Shown here piece after piece: positions 35,014-46,614 of a stretch of 64,000 nucleotides of DNA. Under the pieces are notes generated by a model. That model did no database searches. It was not told the DNA's origin and worked only from the letters and a program-made list of their open reading frames with translations. Made by a program: the position numbers and the translations under genes. Position 1 is the stretch's first letter, and each line of letters begins with the position of its first letter. The stretch comes from Gnomoniopsis sp. IMI 355080 (taxonomy: Eukaryota > Ascomycota > Sordariomycetes > Diaporthales > Gnomoniaceae): the NCBI GenBank assembly GCA_027946555.1, contig JAPEVC010000022.1:1-64000 (forward strand). Reading direction: 5' to 3'.

Positions 35014-36450
35014 ATGGCTGACTCCCTGGACGCCGAAGATGCCCGGAACATTATCGAGTCATCCGGCCAAATTCAGATGCACGCTTTCCAGGTAAGTAGA
35101 TACTCTCCACCCCGGGCTTACATCAGTATTCCTAACCGCCACCTAACAGGTAGTCGTTGGGGTATTCACAGGCCTAGCATTGTGTTGTTTCTTTGCTCGA
35201 ATGGCTATACGAATCACCTACCAGAAGCAACTGCGCTTGGATGATGCGTTCCTAATCCTTGCTGCTGCTTGTCTGTGTGCTGCGACTGGTATACTGTATC
35301 ACATCTGCTATTTTCTCTATATGCATTCGGCAGCTGTGCTCGCCCCACAAGTCCTTTCGTTCATCCTTCCTCACTTCAATGAGCTGCTTGGCCTCCAGAC
35401 AAAAGTCTATCCATATCTGGCCCTGATTTGGACGACAACATACGCTGTCAAAGGATGCTTCTTGGTATTCATGCGTCCTCTCGTCTGGCATATATCTCGA
35501 TCTGTGAACCGATACTACTGGTTCATCGTGATATTCACAGTTATATCTTGGGCTTTCGCAGTTGCGGACCCATTTATCATCTGCCCATATTTTGGAGCAG
35601 ACGCCAGTAAGTACCCCCTGAACGCTCACCAGATACGCGGTCGCAGAGAAATTTTGGCTAACTTCGCATCCACGCAGTTCAATGTTTTACTTCTACCGTC
35701 GACGAGAGAAAGTCACTGGGTCTTACTGCATTTGTCACTATCCTAGACATATCGTCCGACCTCATGGGTGTGTCTCACTTCCGTCTCCTGACTGACTAAA
35801 TGCTAGTGAAAGCTAACAGCGTATTAGTCGTCAGCATTCCCATCATTGTCCTAAGACACTCCCTCCTGGGGTGGTCCACCAAATTTGGCTTGATTGTCTT
35901 TCTCGGCCTCTCCATTTTTATGGCAATTTGTGCTATTACCAGGATCTCTGGATTCCATTGGCGAGGCGTTGAAGACGATACCTGGGAGTTCTTTTGGCAG
36001 CATATCGAAGGTTCTGTTGCCGTAATGATGGCCTCGATCACAGCGTTCCGTACTCTATTCATCAAACAGACCGGCAACTCCGACGAACTGGCTTCGCGCA
36101 CTCCAGCAGAGAGCTTCCTTCACAAATTACGCAAACGCTTTCGATCACTGGCTGTTGCGAAACCCGAAGAGAAATCCACTTTCACTGAACATGGCTCAAT
36201 GCCTCTCAAGCTTCCAAAATTGCCTTCACCCATTTTCACTGGCGTGCGAACTTTCATTCGAAAGAACAACCGGACTGACGTCGGCGCCGATACATATGCC
36301 ACCCTAGGTTCTGTTTTTGATGTCTCCGAGGGAGACTATCATGCAACGCTTCAAGCGCAGACGCATATCTCCGACGGAAAGACTTCCTCTTCTCGTGGAC
36401 AATCTCCGTACGTTGATCATAAATCAACCCAAGGGGAGGTCATAGTCTAA
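35014..36450 (+). CDS. PTH11-like/rhodopsin-domain integral membrane protein
   Basis: Four exons, 35014-35091, 35150-35606, 35678-35767 and 35828-36450, encode 415 residues. The fold is that of the fungal rhodopsin-like (SAT4/PTH11-type) family, seven-helix plasma-membrane proteins of which Pth11 senses surface cues. Helices visible in order: VVVGVFTGLALCCFFARM, DDAFLILAAACLCAATGILY, YPYLALIWTTTYAVKGCFL, YYWFIVIFTVISWAFAVAD, LGLTAFVTILDISSDLMVV, FGLIVFLGLSIFMAICAIT and the HIEGSVAVMMASITAFRTLF segment. The motif LRLDDAF and the WEFFWQHIEGSVAVMM region are characteristic. A cytosolic tail of about 130 residues ends in a Ser-rich stretch. There is no CFEM domain, so it is the short type. Confidence 0.88.
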
Positions 36451-37230
36451 AGACTGCAAGCCTCGGAAAGATTCAATCACCACACTTTGGACATTTGCTT
36501 CGCTGGCTTGCCTTTGTGGTATCCAATCACTAGCTACAGCCACGTAGAAGGGACTCCATTGACTGCAGAGTATGAACGAAGGGGAATTGAATGAGTATGT
36601 CCGAACTGCTGATATCTACGTAGGCGTGGTCCATAACATGAGATTCGAGCCTTGCGTGTAGGTATATAGCTAGCTTGGCAAAGACTGCCAGTATATAGTA
36701 ATTAGCAACAATTCCATGTTACTTAATTTGTAGGTAGGCTGCGGACTTCGCGGACGGTCAGCCGACTTCATTTTATGATTTGAATGTATTAGTAAAATAT
36801 AGGCTCATCTATGATAGTATCCAAATCCCTTAGAATGCGGTGAACTAGAACTAAGAGGTGAGGAAGCTGTCTATGCCGTCGCCCTGGACTCGACCTTGAC
36901 GAAATCTCCATCAACTGAGCCGGATTGTTGAAAAACGTGTGCTTTTGATTCATACAGCCGTAGTTTAACTACTAGGCATGTACTCACATCGAGATTCCCT
37001 TCTATTGGTAGACGGATCTTTCGTATCAAAGTCTACCCTTTAGCTCAACTGTCCGAGTACCTCATGCAGTCCTGTTAAAATCCCTCGATGGGGTATATGT
37101 ACATTCATATAAGTGCCTTGACGCTAATAAAGTAACCCGCATATTATTATGTGTCGCGTTACCATTGCTCGATGAAATTGCTGCTGCACTCTGACTTGCA
37201 GTCAGTCTTTGCTACTCTTCGTCCTTTTCA
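36451..37230. other. intergenic, AT-rich
   Basis: The 3' flanks of two convergent genes; no feature supported. Confidence 0.45.
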
Positions 37231-39240
37231 TCAAACACCCTCAATCACTCTCACCCGGACCTTCTCAGCGAATTTGTTCATTTCCTCCGCCGTCTTCAGT
37301 GTATCTAACCGAAAGTCCCCAAGGCCTCCCAACACTCGACCGTGAAATAAAAGAGTCAGGGGGTTCGAGGTCCACGCCCCAACAGCGCTTTTCCTCGTTT
37401 TCAGGCACACAACTATGAATAGACACAGCGTCAATCCCAGCAAGGCAGCCGGCAGCGCAAGCCAGGCCCATCGAACACCAACGAATTGCTTCTGCGTCCA
37501 GACCTTCCCAAGCACAGCTTGGTCTTGAGCCACCATGGATGTGTTGTACTGCTCTAAATTTTCTGATTCGGCTGCTCGCATCTCGGTTGTGATGTACTGG
37601 GCCAGATTCTCCATGGCGCGGGTGATGTTGTCGGCCTCATATAGCAGCAGCAAGTCTTCATTCGGCGTGTCCTCTTCAAGGGCTAGACCACCTGCACCTC
37701 CGGAAAATCCCACATTGATCCTTCCGTTTAGAAAATTCGAATTCCAAATGAGACTTGAAATTTGACCGAACGTATTATCAGTCATGGTAAAAGCATTGCT
37801 AGTGTTTGGTTGGTTCAAGGCGAAAGGTGGCTGGAAAGTAAGGGTATAATTGACGAGGAAGGAGTATATGTCGAGGAAGAAGAAAGCGTTTCCGTTCTCA
37901 ATGAGTGGCGTGGGTGGTGGTCGGCTCTGGACATCCGTATACTCTGTCAGCGTCTCCTCAGTATACACGCCGTCATTGACCCGAGCCTTCACTTCCATTA
38001 CAGAGAGATAGAAGACGCATCTACCCGCCTCAAAGCTTGTGGTAGAATTGATGCCACCGTCTTCATAGTCAGACGGTCCAACTCCAAGAGCCCTGACCCA
38101 TTGCACCACACCTAAGATCCCAGTCATATTCGTATACGCGTCTAGTACAGGCATGTAAACCATCGGCGGCCCAGCCTCGATGTAAAATGTATCACTGTAG
38201 GTTGAGCCATTCAGTAACGACTGCAGCGTTGAGTTGTCGTGGGATACGAGATTACAACCGAGTTGACCCTCCGTGCAGTTCAGATTGACATCGTTGGCTA
38301 CATCGATACACTGCGAATTGACTGCAAGGGTACTGAAGGGATCCCAAGTGCAGTTTCCCGTGGAGCAACTGAAAGGTGGAGTGGGCAGTGTGACCAGGTT
38401 GGACGAAAGCAATCCGTTGAGAGCGGCTGCTTTCATTCCATATGGCAGATAAGCATCTAGCGGCGTAAATGGTATTAGTCAAAGCCAGCTGGCAAGTCTT
38501 CATCATCGAAGACTGGGGCATACCACTCACAAGAATTCTCGACCTCGGTAGGAAGTTGATTATTGGGTTCGTAAGAATGGGTCGCCGCCGCTCGTGCCTC
38601 CATACCGGCCTCAACAGCCGGGTAGGAGTAGTATTGAAGTGTCTGCTGGAAGAAGGTATCGGCACCCACCGCAGCGATGGTGAGTAGAGCCCCGAGACTA
38701 ACAAAATACCTGCAAATTTCATTAGAGGGGTGCTCCATCTTATGTTCAATGCGGGTAGATATACCTGAAGCGAAGTTTTATGAGAAGACTCAGGCATCCC
38801 CAAGGCCCCCGACTTGCAGAATCGTAGTATGACAGGTCGCCTAAAGACCTCGGCTGTGTGTACCAAGTCCAACAGAGCTGACTGATGCTCTGTGCAATCG
38901 TGAAAGAAAGGCTGCTCCGGAATAAGGTTGAAAGAATGGAGATGATAGCGTTCAGAGTAATGTCCACCCCAGCCAGTTTCCAGTCAGGTATTTCCCGGTC
39001 ACGGCAGTTGTATAATACTGTAATCAGGGCAATGAACGATGCAGTAGCAAGGAAAAAGCAAGAGATCTCCCATCTAAAACTGTGAAAGATCGAGGGTCGT
39101 TTCGAAGCCGGCTTAAGTGCAAGAGGAGTTTTGCCGGCAAGATGTGACACATGGTCTTCATCCTCAAACAGCAACGGCGTGGATTTTGGCAGACGCTGAC
39201 CGCCATTGGGCAGCATTGCGAACGAGTTCTCTTCATACAT
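37231..39240 (-). CDS. DUF3176 family membrane protein
   Basis: Three exons, 39240-38765, 38709-38531 and 38456-37231, encode 626 residues. The layout is that of fungal DUF3176 proteins of unknown function: two N-terminal helices (EISCFFLATASFIALITVLY and the TLNAIISILSTLFRSSLSF area), the segment ISQLCWTWYTQPRSLGDLSYYDSASRGPWG, and a third helix (FVSLGALLTIAAVGADTFFQQ). A large extracytoplasmic region follows with several NxS/T sequons and paired cysteines (CSTGNCTW). It ends with a C-terminal helix (WAWLALPAALLGLTLCLFIVVCL) and a short cytosolic tail. Introns are 55 and 74 nt. Role unknown. Confidence 0.87.
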
Positions 39241-40628
39241 TCTTACTTCGGTTGAATACTCCTTTCTAGTCAGCTGAAGTGATCGAGGCTCGACTTAGTA
39301 TCAGGCGAGGTGGATGCCCTGGTGGTTCATCACTGAGAATGCACGCCGTGGCCAACACGTCTCAACTATATATACCTGGTCATGGCACTCATGTAACAAA
39401 TGGCCTCGAACCAGCCGGCTCCAGCAATTAACAAATGGGCGCCTACGTAGCACATGTATGTGTTATATTCATCCAGTCCTCACACTTTTCGATGCTGAAC
39501 TGCAACTCGGGCTTGTTTTCTAATTTTAAGAGCTACCTGCGTATAGAACCCGAAACTTCTGGTTGGCCTGCCTTCAGCTCATGCACGTCTCGAATATATG
39601 TGCCTGACGATGGCTCTTGCGTAGCAAATGGATTTTTTACATTCATTCCGCCCCACACACTTTGCGGCGCAGAACTGCATCTCGGGCTTGCTCTCTGATT
39701 TGAGACGCTGTGGAACCCGGAAATTCTGGCTGATTTGCCTCCAGCTCATGCACGTGTGCACCTAAGCCACTGGCCTCCACCCGCAACCCACCATACACCT
39801 CACCTTAAAATAGTCAGATGTGCATTTCAGGGCGGATTAAAGGGTCAAATTGCAAGCAGCCTGACTTCAAGCTTGGGTCACAACCTGTAAGGCTCTATGC
39901 ATACTTTACTACAAGAACAATACTGACGGGTGTCTTCTATTCCAGCAGCAATAACAAGGAAGCAAACTGCAGCCTCATTGCAGTCCATCTATCGCAGGAT
40001 CGCTAAAGCCACTAACCAAAGCTATAGGATCCCCTCTGTCAGCGGAATATCAGGAAGACGAAGTGAGGTCTTGTTATATAACATCTTGTCACATGTGTGA
40101 TGCTGCTATTGAATTGGATGTTACTTTGCTATTCTTCAGAATCACAGTTTTGACCAGGCTCCGTCCAACAGATCTTTTGTCATCTATCGATTTAGTTCTC
40201 CATCAATGCAGCATTGAGGATGGATTTGAATTGGGGGTCTTTTGGGCCTATCCGCGGTATATTTTCAATAATACTGAAATGCCGGGCTTGCTTATATTTC
40301 GCTTTATACTCAAGTAGCATTAGCCTGCGTGAGGATTATTATGCGAATTCAGTGGGGAGATTACCAGATCTTCACAATTCGCAAGCATAATTGTAGCTAT
40401 TAGGGAAGTGTTCGTATACAGTAGCTAAAACGTTTTCTTTTTTCTTGGACCCCAGTGGGGGGGGGGGTTGTTGGGCGGGTGCTGCTGCTCTTGTCCTAAC
40501 CCTGTGTCAGGATCAACCAGCGGCTCCCCGGACACTCGGAGAAATCCAAAGCCGACGTCACCTCACATATCCGAACAAACACAGTTCAGATCTCATCTAA
40601 CACGCTTTCCAGAATCACCCACACAGCC
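39241..40628. other. intergenic with imperfect tandem repeat
   Basis: It holds a tandem duplication (separate entry) and a G run near 40457-40466. No gene is supported. The right end is the leader of the ABC transporter gene. Confidence 0.45.
39440..39757. repeat. imperfect tandem duplication, about 170-bp unit
   Basis: Copies at about 39440-39590 and 39612-39757 share, in order, GTAGCA, TTCATYC..CACAC.TTT, AACTGCA(A/T)CTCGGGCTTG, a GAACCCG.AA.TTCTGG segment and TCAGCTCATGCACGT/CCAGCTCATGCACGT. Divergence is substantial. Confidence 0.7.
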
Positions 40629-43549
40629 ATGGCTGGCGTTCAAGAGGGGCTGGAGGTGGCCTTTTATCTGTATCCTTGTGGTTTATTTGTTGCATTATTG
40701 GTTTCGCAGTCTGTTGAATACTACCGGGAGCGCCGGCGCGCAAGCCTAGGATCAAGTCCTGTCCCCAACGACGAGAAGGATGCCGAGAAAATCGGTCGAC
40801 TTTATAACAGGTTGATCTGGGTCGCTCAATTGCTGCTCTGTGCTCTACTGGCAAGTCACCGAGACTTCATATATGTCCAAAACCTCCACGCTAATGGAAG
40901 TCTTCTCATATACATAGCTCCCCAACGTTGTTCTGGTGGTGCGCAACGCAATCGGTGGTAAAGATGACAACAACGGCGGGGTCGCCTTCCCCTTCAGCGC
41001 GTATCTAGTGGGTTGACTTTCGATCTTACACTTTGCGGGTGTAATCTTGCTCACCAGTCTATTCAGGCTGCCCATGTCGGTGTGCTTTTGTATTTCCTAG
41101 CAGGCCTTCTGCCGAACCCTGACGGCCCATGGTCCCCAACCACGGCGAACTGCAACGCATGGGTGACTGGTGTCCTGCTCGAAGCAGTGATTGCAGCCGT
41201 CTTCAAGACAGAGCAGCGGTCTATCAATGCCCCTCCGCGTCTTTTGGACGTCCTGTTTTCTCTGGGAATCGCCAGGATCATCACTCTGCTCGTGATGATA
41301 GCTTTGTTGGTCCGCAGACAATATGCGCTCAGAGCTTCGACGTCGAGCTCGACTGCAGAAGAACGCCAGGGCCTCCTCGAGAATGGTCAAGGCCCTGTAG
41401 GTGGCTACAATGGCACAAATGGGCATACATCTACGCCTAAGCCTCCAGCTGGGAAGCCTGGTAACCAGAACAAGGGCTGGCTAGACTACTTCGCCGGTTT
41501 CCGTGTCCTGTTCCCTTATCTATGGTGAGCTATTCATCTCCTATTGCTTTGGGAATTCTGCTTAGTACTTACATTCACTAGGCCGAAGGACTCTCATCTT
41601 TATCAGGCCGTCGTTGTCATTTGCCTGGGTCTCCTGATTTTACAGCGTGTTGTCAACGCGCTGGTCCCGTATCAACTCGGTGTGCTGGTCAACGAGCTCA
41701 AGTACGGGCAGATCCCATACAAGCAAATCGTACTCTACGTCGTATATCGGGCTCTTCAGGGAAACTCTGGTGCCATTGGTGCACTGCGCTCAGTTCTATG
41801 GATCCCAGTTTCTCAGTCACTCTTCAGACGCCTCTCCTGCGCTGCCTTCGAACACGTATTGGGGCTTTCGCTGGACTTTCACCTAAGCAAGAAAATCGGC
41901 GAGGTTACCAGTGCCCTCAGTCGAGGTGCTGCCATGAACACATTTCTGGAAAACTTTGTATTCCAGGTGTTCCCTATGATATTCGACATATTCGTGGCTG
42001 GTGTCATATTCTTCGTCAAGTATGATGCGTTCTATACCATCATTGTCTTCTTCATCATGTGGTCATACATTTTCTTGACCATCTATATGGCCAAGTACAG
42101 AGGCAGGCAAAGGAGGGACATGGTGACCAAGAGCCGTGAAATGGACGCTGTCAAAACCGATGCCATCATGGCGTACGAGACGGTACAGCACAATTGTGCT
42201 GTCGTGCCCGAAACAGAGCGCTTCAAGGGTCACGTGGTGGCTTTACAGCAGGCTGAGCGTCTCGTTATGTGGTCCTTGAACGGCTTGAACCTTACGCAGA
42301 GCTCAATATTCTCTTTGGGAACTGCCTTACTCGTTGCCGTTTCCGCATACAAGATATCCATTGGTACCCAGGATGTTGCCGAGTTTGTCACCCTCATCAG
42401 CTACTTCACTCAGCTGCAGGCTCCGCTGAATTTCTTCGGAACGTACTACACTATGCTGCAGAACAACTTGATTGAGGCAGAGCGAATGCTCGACTTGGTA
42501 AGCTCACCCTCGGAGACTCGATGTAGTTTCATGCTGACTTGGCACAGTTCAAAGAGACATCTGGTGTGGTGGAGAAGCCGGATGCGGTCAAGCTGCCTGA
42601 CCCGAGAGGCGACGTAGAGTTCAAGGATGTGAAGTTTGCATACCAGGATAAATCCAAGGATCCTGCTATCGACGGCGTCAGCTTCAAGGTACCGCCGGGC
42701 ACGAAGACCGCCATCGTAGGAGAGTCTGGAAGTGGAAAATCCACGTGCCTCAAATTGCTTTTCCGCTTCTACGATGTCAACGAGGGCGCGATCACTGTTG
42801 ATGGCTATGACGTCCGGGACCTCACACTCGACAGCCTCAGGCAAAGTATCGGCGTCGTCCCTCAGGATACCGTGCTATTCAACGCCTCGATTATGTACAA
42901 CCTGCGGTACGCCAAACCCACAGCCTCGGATGCTGATGTCTACGAAGCATGCAAGGCGGCCAATATACACGATCGCATTATGAACTTCCCGGATCAGTAC
43001 GACACTAAGGTTGGAGAGCGTGGACTCAAACTTTCGGGTGGTGAACGTCAACGCGTATGTATCTCCTTTTGCCTGCCTCTTTACCTCTAAATCCATGTGG
43101 AATCTTCCGAAATGTATGCTCTGGGCCACTAACCTGTCCCCCGCAGATTGCAATCGCTCGAGCGATCCTCAAAGATTCTCGCATCCTCCTCTTGGACGAA
43201 GCTACGGCCTCACTGGACTCGCATACAGAGCGACTCATTCAGGATGCTCTGGAGCGGGTGACTGCTGGTCGAACGACGATCACCATCGCGTAAGTGGCAG
43301 ATGCACCTATCGATTCTCTGGTCCTCTTGACCCATTTGCTGACACGTCATCTATGGCAGTCACCGTCTTTCTACAATTACTCACTCCGATCAAATTGTTG
43401 TGCTGCACAAAGGCAAGATCGTTGAGCGCGGTACGCACTCTGAGCTGCTCGTCTTGAAGGGCCACTATCAGGCCATGTGGGAGAAGCAAACTGTCGCTGA
43501 AAGGGAGAAGAAAGAGGAAAGTAAGGAGGAAGCGGAGACGGAGTCTTAG
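40629..43549 (+). CDS. half-size ABC transporter, HMT1/ABCB6-like (vacuolar heavy-metal tolerance type)
   Basis: Seven exons, 40629-40850, 40918-41007, 41067-41524, 41582-42497, 42548-43054, 43147-43289 and 43360-43549, encode 841 residues. Fission-yeast Hmt1 and relatives pump phytochelatin- or glutathione-linked metals into the vacuole. An extra N-terminal multi-helix domain (TMD0) with a Ser/Gly linker precedes the six-helix ABC membrane domain (FRVLFPYLWPKDSHLYQAV onward). The nucleotide-binding domain has Walker A GESGSGKST (about residue 620), LSGGERQR, Walker B ILLLDEATASLD and the H-loop HRLST. Intron 1 is read with a GC donor (GCAAGT at 40851), since only that joins CALL to LPNVVLVV. 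The acidic/basic C-terminal tail is short. A metallothionein candidate lies 4.7 kb downstream. Confidence 0.92.
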
Positions 43550-44187
43550 GTAGGTTGGGAATAAATCACAGTCTCCTCTTGCAAGGGACTCAGCTTTGTA
43601 CTCGATAGAATTAGACTCACTTGGAACCTGGTTCGACCTGGTCATCCCATGTAAGAATAGATGGAATAGATTTGCCCGCATTTTGATCTTTCGTTCACTA
43701 CAAATGCCAGACTGTAAGACTCCCACGGAGATTGGACAATAGTATACATTAAAAACACATCATGCCCAGAATGATGTGTCTTATCCCCCCACTAGTGATG
43801 TTACAAGATAATAAGTAAGTAGGTACAGAAAAAATGCTATGTACAGAAAACGCTCGGTATCTCAACGCCTGAGATGTTACCCACTATTATTACAGAACCA
43901 CCGGCTCCATGTACCGGGCCATCCCATCACCCAAGTAACATGCTTCTGCGGAACTTATCGACGACTGAATTTGTCAGCGACCGCCGATGCCCTCGAAGTG
44001 ATGCCAGCCTAGAAAGCCCGGTCTCGCCCAAATGCCTCGCCTGCACCCTTGGAGCGTTGACAGGTTCCACCACGCTCACGGCCTCAACCCCGGTCCCGTC
44101 GTCGCCCGATTGTCTCGCCTGTACAACTTCAGCATCGGCTTGTTGTGCTTCTACCGATTCGCTGAGATTGATCACAGGCGCCGCCCG
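43550..44187. other. convergent intergenic region
   Basis: Between the ABC transporter and a convergent gene. A minus-strand frame (44175-43927) directly after the next gene's stop lacks an ATG and a usable splice site, and is not called. Confidence 0.4.
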
Positions 44188-44664
44188 TCACGACAGGGGC
44201 CCCTTCCACAGCCTCGGCCGCAAATACCTCAAAAACCTTTCTGTCTCCTCCTGGATCCCAGGCAGAGCGGCCCAATTTTCGACGAGCATCGCCAGTTCCT
44301 CCCGCGCCTCTGAGTCCTCCACGGCGCTCTCCACTAGATACCTCAGCAGCACCGTCTCGACCATCAACTCAAAGTTGGCCTGCTCGCCCGTCTCAGGCCA
44401 TAGTAGCGCGGCGGTCTCGCGGAAGTTCTCCTTGGCTGCGTTGCTAATCTGCTTGCGCACCAGCATGTGCAAGCTGCGGGCGGCGGTCTCATCGTTCTCG
44501 AGCTCGCCGGTGATGATGCGTTGGACGAGCTTGAAGGTATTTTTGAAGCCGATGGGCCAGTAGATGGGACACTGCAGGTCTTCGACCATCGGACTGGAAG
44601 GGATGGTGGAAGTCTCTGTAGTGTCTGATGTTTGAGACGCGGTTTCTTCGATAAGAGGCTCCAT
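44188..44664 (-). CDS. hypothetical helical protein
   Basis: A single exon of 158 residues starting at a good ATG. A Ser/Thr-rich acidic N-terminus of about 25 residues is followed by a predicted all-helical part (FKNTFKLVQRIITGELENDE; FELMVETVLLRYLVESAVED; EELAMLVENWAALPGIQEET). No signal peptide, membrane segment or known motif. Codon use looks genuinely protein-coding, with a preference for C/G at third positions. Function unknown. Confidence 0.6.
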   Translation of the reverse strand: MEPLIEETASQTSDTTETSTIPSSPMVEDLQCPIYWPIGFKNTFKLVQRIITGELENDETAARSLHMLVRKQISNAAKENFRETAALLWPETGEQANFELMVETVLLRYLVESAVEDSEAREELAMLVENWAALPGIQEETERFLRYLRPRLWKGPLS

Positions 44665-46004
44665 GATGAATGTGTGTTACTGGAGATGGTGCGTTGGTGG
44701 CGCGGTACTGTAAGTGCCAACAAATCCTGAAAGAGCCACTGTCCCAAGTCTGGGGTGTCTCAGTGTTTGAGTGGTTCTTTAACGTGACTCCTTGCCGATA
44801 GTCCTTGGCAGTCCTTTGTTTGGGCCGTGCTGACCTTTGTGTGTGGTTTGTCACTTGTGCAATGGCAAAGAAAGACGTTTGCAAAAGTCCGTCCCTCGGG
44901 AACACGGGTTGCATCCACCTCTATGTACCGTATTTCCATACCTTGGTAATTGTTTGTTTGGCTCGCTACGCCAGAAAAAAAATGGAAACATTGCGAGGCC
45001 ACCCCTTGATCCAGACCCCGAACGAAATACGGAGTGGGTTTATTTGCACTCGGACCGGCCCATTCCAAAATTGCACTTAAGACTTTGGGGCATGGGTGAT
45101 TGTGGGCCTCCCAACCGTTGCTCCTAAACGGATCTCTTTGCCGAGGAAATTTGGTCGATCGCGATCTGCCAACCAAAGCCTAACAAGGCAATGCAGGAGA
45201 AAACGCCCTGACGCTAACGGGCTTTAGACTTCCCAAAGGAAATTTTGCTCCCTGACAAAGAGGACGCACGTGACCCGGGGCTGACTACCTTGGGTAGACA
45301 TGATTAGCATTGCATGTCTCTTATAAGGGTCGAGTCGGGCACTCTTATTAACAGGGATAATGCGCCTTTGATTTACATGTTGTTTCAGAGCCTTCGCTCC
45401 CCCTGGTCGTTCGTTCAAAGTGGCAAACGATCTTGGACTGTTTATCTCGGTTCTGTTTATCGGGTTTATTGATATCGGATGATTCCACTAGAGATGTGAT
45501 ACATCGCCCTGTGAGCCCAAGATTTGTGTCGGATTTCCATTTACAATATCCTCTCTGTCTTAAGAGTAGATATCTACCTGTGTTTTATGATAATGTCTCC
45601 AGTACCTAGGCAAAGGAACCAATACCGTTTCCCTCGCTCAACGTTAATAAATCTGTAAATAGTATCTATGACATTCTTCCACGCATCACATCGTTCTCTT
45701 GATATGCTGCACTACAAGTCTGGAAGGAGGGCGCGGGTTTGCGCCCCGTGATCTCACCTAAGCCTGGAGGTTAGTGACTCGATATGATCCCCATGCCAAT
45801 CTTCGCACCTCTATATAAACTAAGCATAAATATGGGTTCGAAAAGAAAGCAGGGTAACCAATCTTGTTATGATTACTTCAGTGCTGCAGGGGTAAGGTAC
45901 GTGGGTGACTGACAAGGCTACTCATTAATAATCGCTAAGAGACATTATTCGCCCTGCATATGACTGTGATCCTTGGTGGATTCCCGTTACCGAGCGTTGA
46001 TAAT
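44665..46004. other. intergenic, no supported gene
   Basis: Several short open frames but nothing recognisable. One partial copy of the TACCTAGG motif lies near 45602. Confidence 0.45.
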
Positions 46005-46614
46005 TCACAAATTCAACACCGCAAATGTAGTCCCGTCACCAGCCAGTATTAATCCCGCTGCAAGAAGCTCTTCAGACGTTCCCATAATGTCCTCCGCCGA
46101 CAAGCCCGTGCCCTGAGAAATGACATCGACTGGCAAAGCTTCGCCATCCGTCGTGACGTTACTCAGCCAATTGTACATAATCTTGCCCGATCTGGATATA
46201 CCGCGGAGCTTGTCCTCACGTGCGGATTCCTTGCAAGCCTGCATGGCCTGGATTTGCACAAGAGCCTGGTTGTTGAGATAGGTGTCGCCTGCACAAATGA
46301 CAAGAATGATTTGCCGAAGCTGCGCCGCGCTCAAATCGCGCAGGTGATCGACTAGGTTGGCGTCGAGGCGGGGGCTGGGCGATCCTGTTTCTGTGCCCAT
46401 GGTCATGGAGCGTTCTGCTATGGATGGGCGAATGGATGGTGAGGCAGGTGTAGGCCACTCATCGCCTTGCGCATTGGATCCCGTCATGACGGATCGCACA
46501 GAATAGGATCTAGGGTTATCGTCCGTCAATTACACAGGTAATTCATACGAGAGACTGCGCTCCATTCAAGGGAGAAGTGAATACTGACGAGGCTCTTTTC
46601 GAACTGAACGCCAT
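46005..46614 (-). CDS. hypothetical protein with winged-helix-like C-terminus
   Basis: Two exons, 46614-46589 and 46509-46005, give 176 residues. The 80-nt intron (GTCAGT to CTAG) joins MAFSSKRAS to SYSVRSVMTGS; if it is not real, the first usable ATG is at 46487. The first 55 residues are Ser/Pro-rich. The remainder is helical (ANLVDHLRDLSAAQLRQIIL; NNQALVQIQAMQACKESARE) and ends DVISQGTGLSAEDIMGTSEEL, LAAGLILAGDGTTFAVLNL, a helix-turn-helix-with-wing pattern. That pattern is only suggestive. No family recognised. Confidence 0.6.

Noticed and set aside
40456..40467. Homopolymer G/C runs (also near 8189, 29268, 51525, 60262 and 63430) considered as functional elements
   Set aside because: They look like ordinary slippage tracts or assembly-prone runs and have no consistent position relative to genes.
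43927..44175. Frame directly following the 158-residue hypothetical gene, considered as its extra exon
   Set aside because: Joining it would need an intron of about 35 nt with poor ends, shorter than fungal introns normally are.
44830..45130. Two overlapping plus-strand frames of about 90 codons with Cys and His residues
   Set aside because: Cys spacing fits no known finger and neither frame resembles any family; judged chance open frames.
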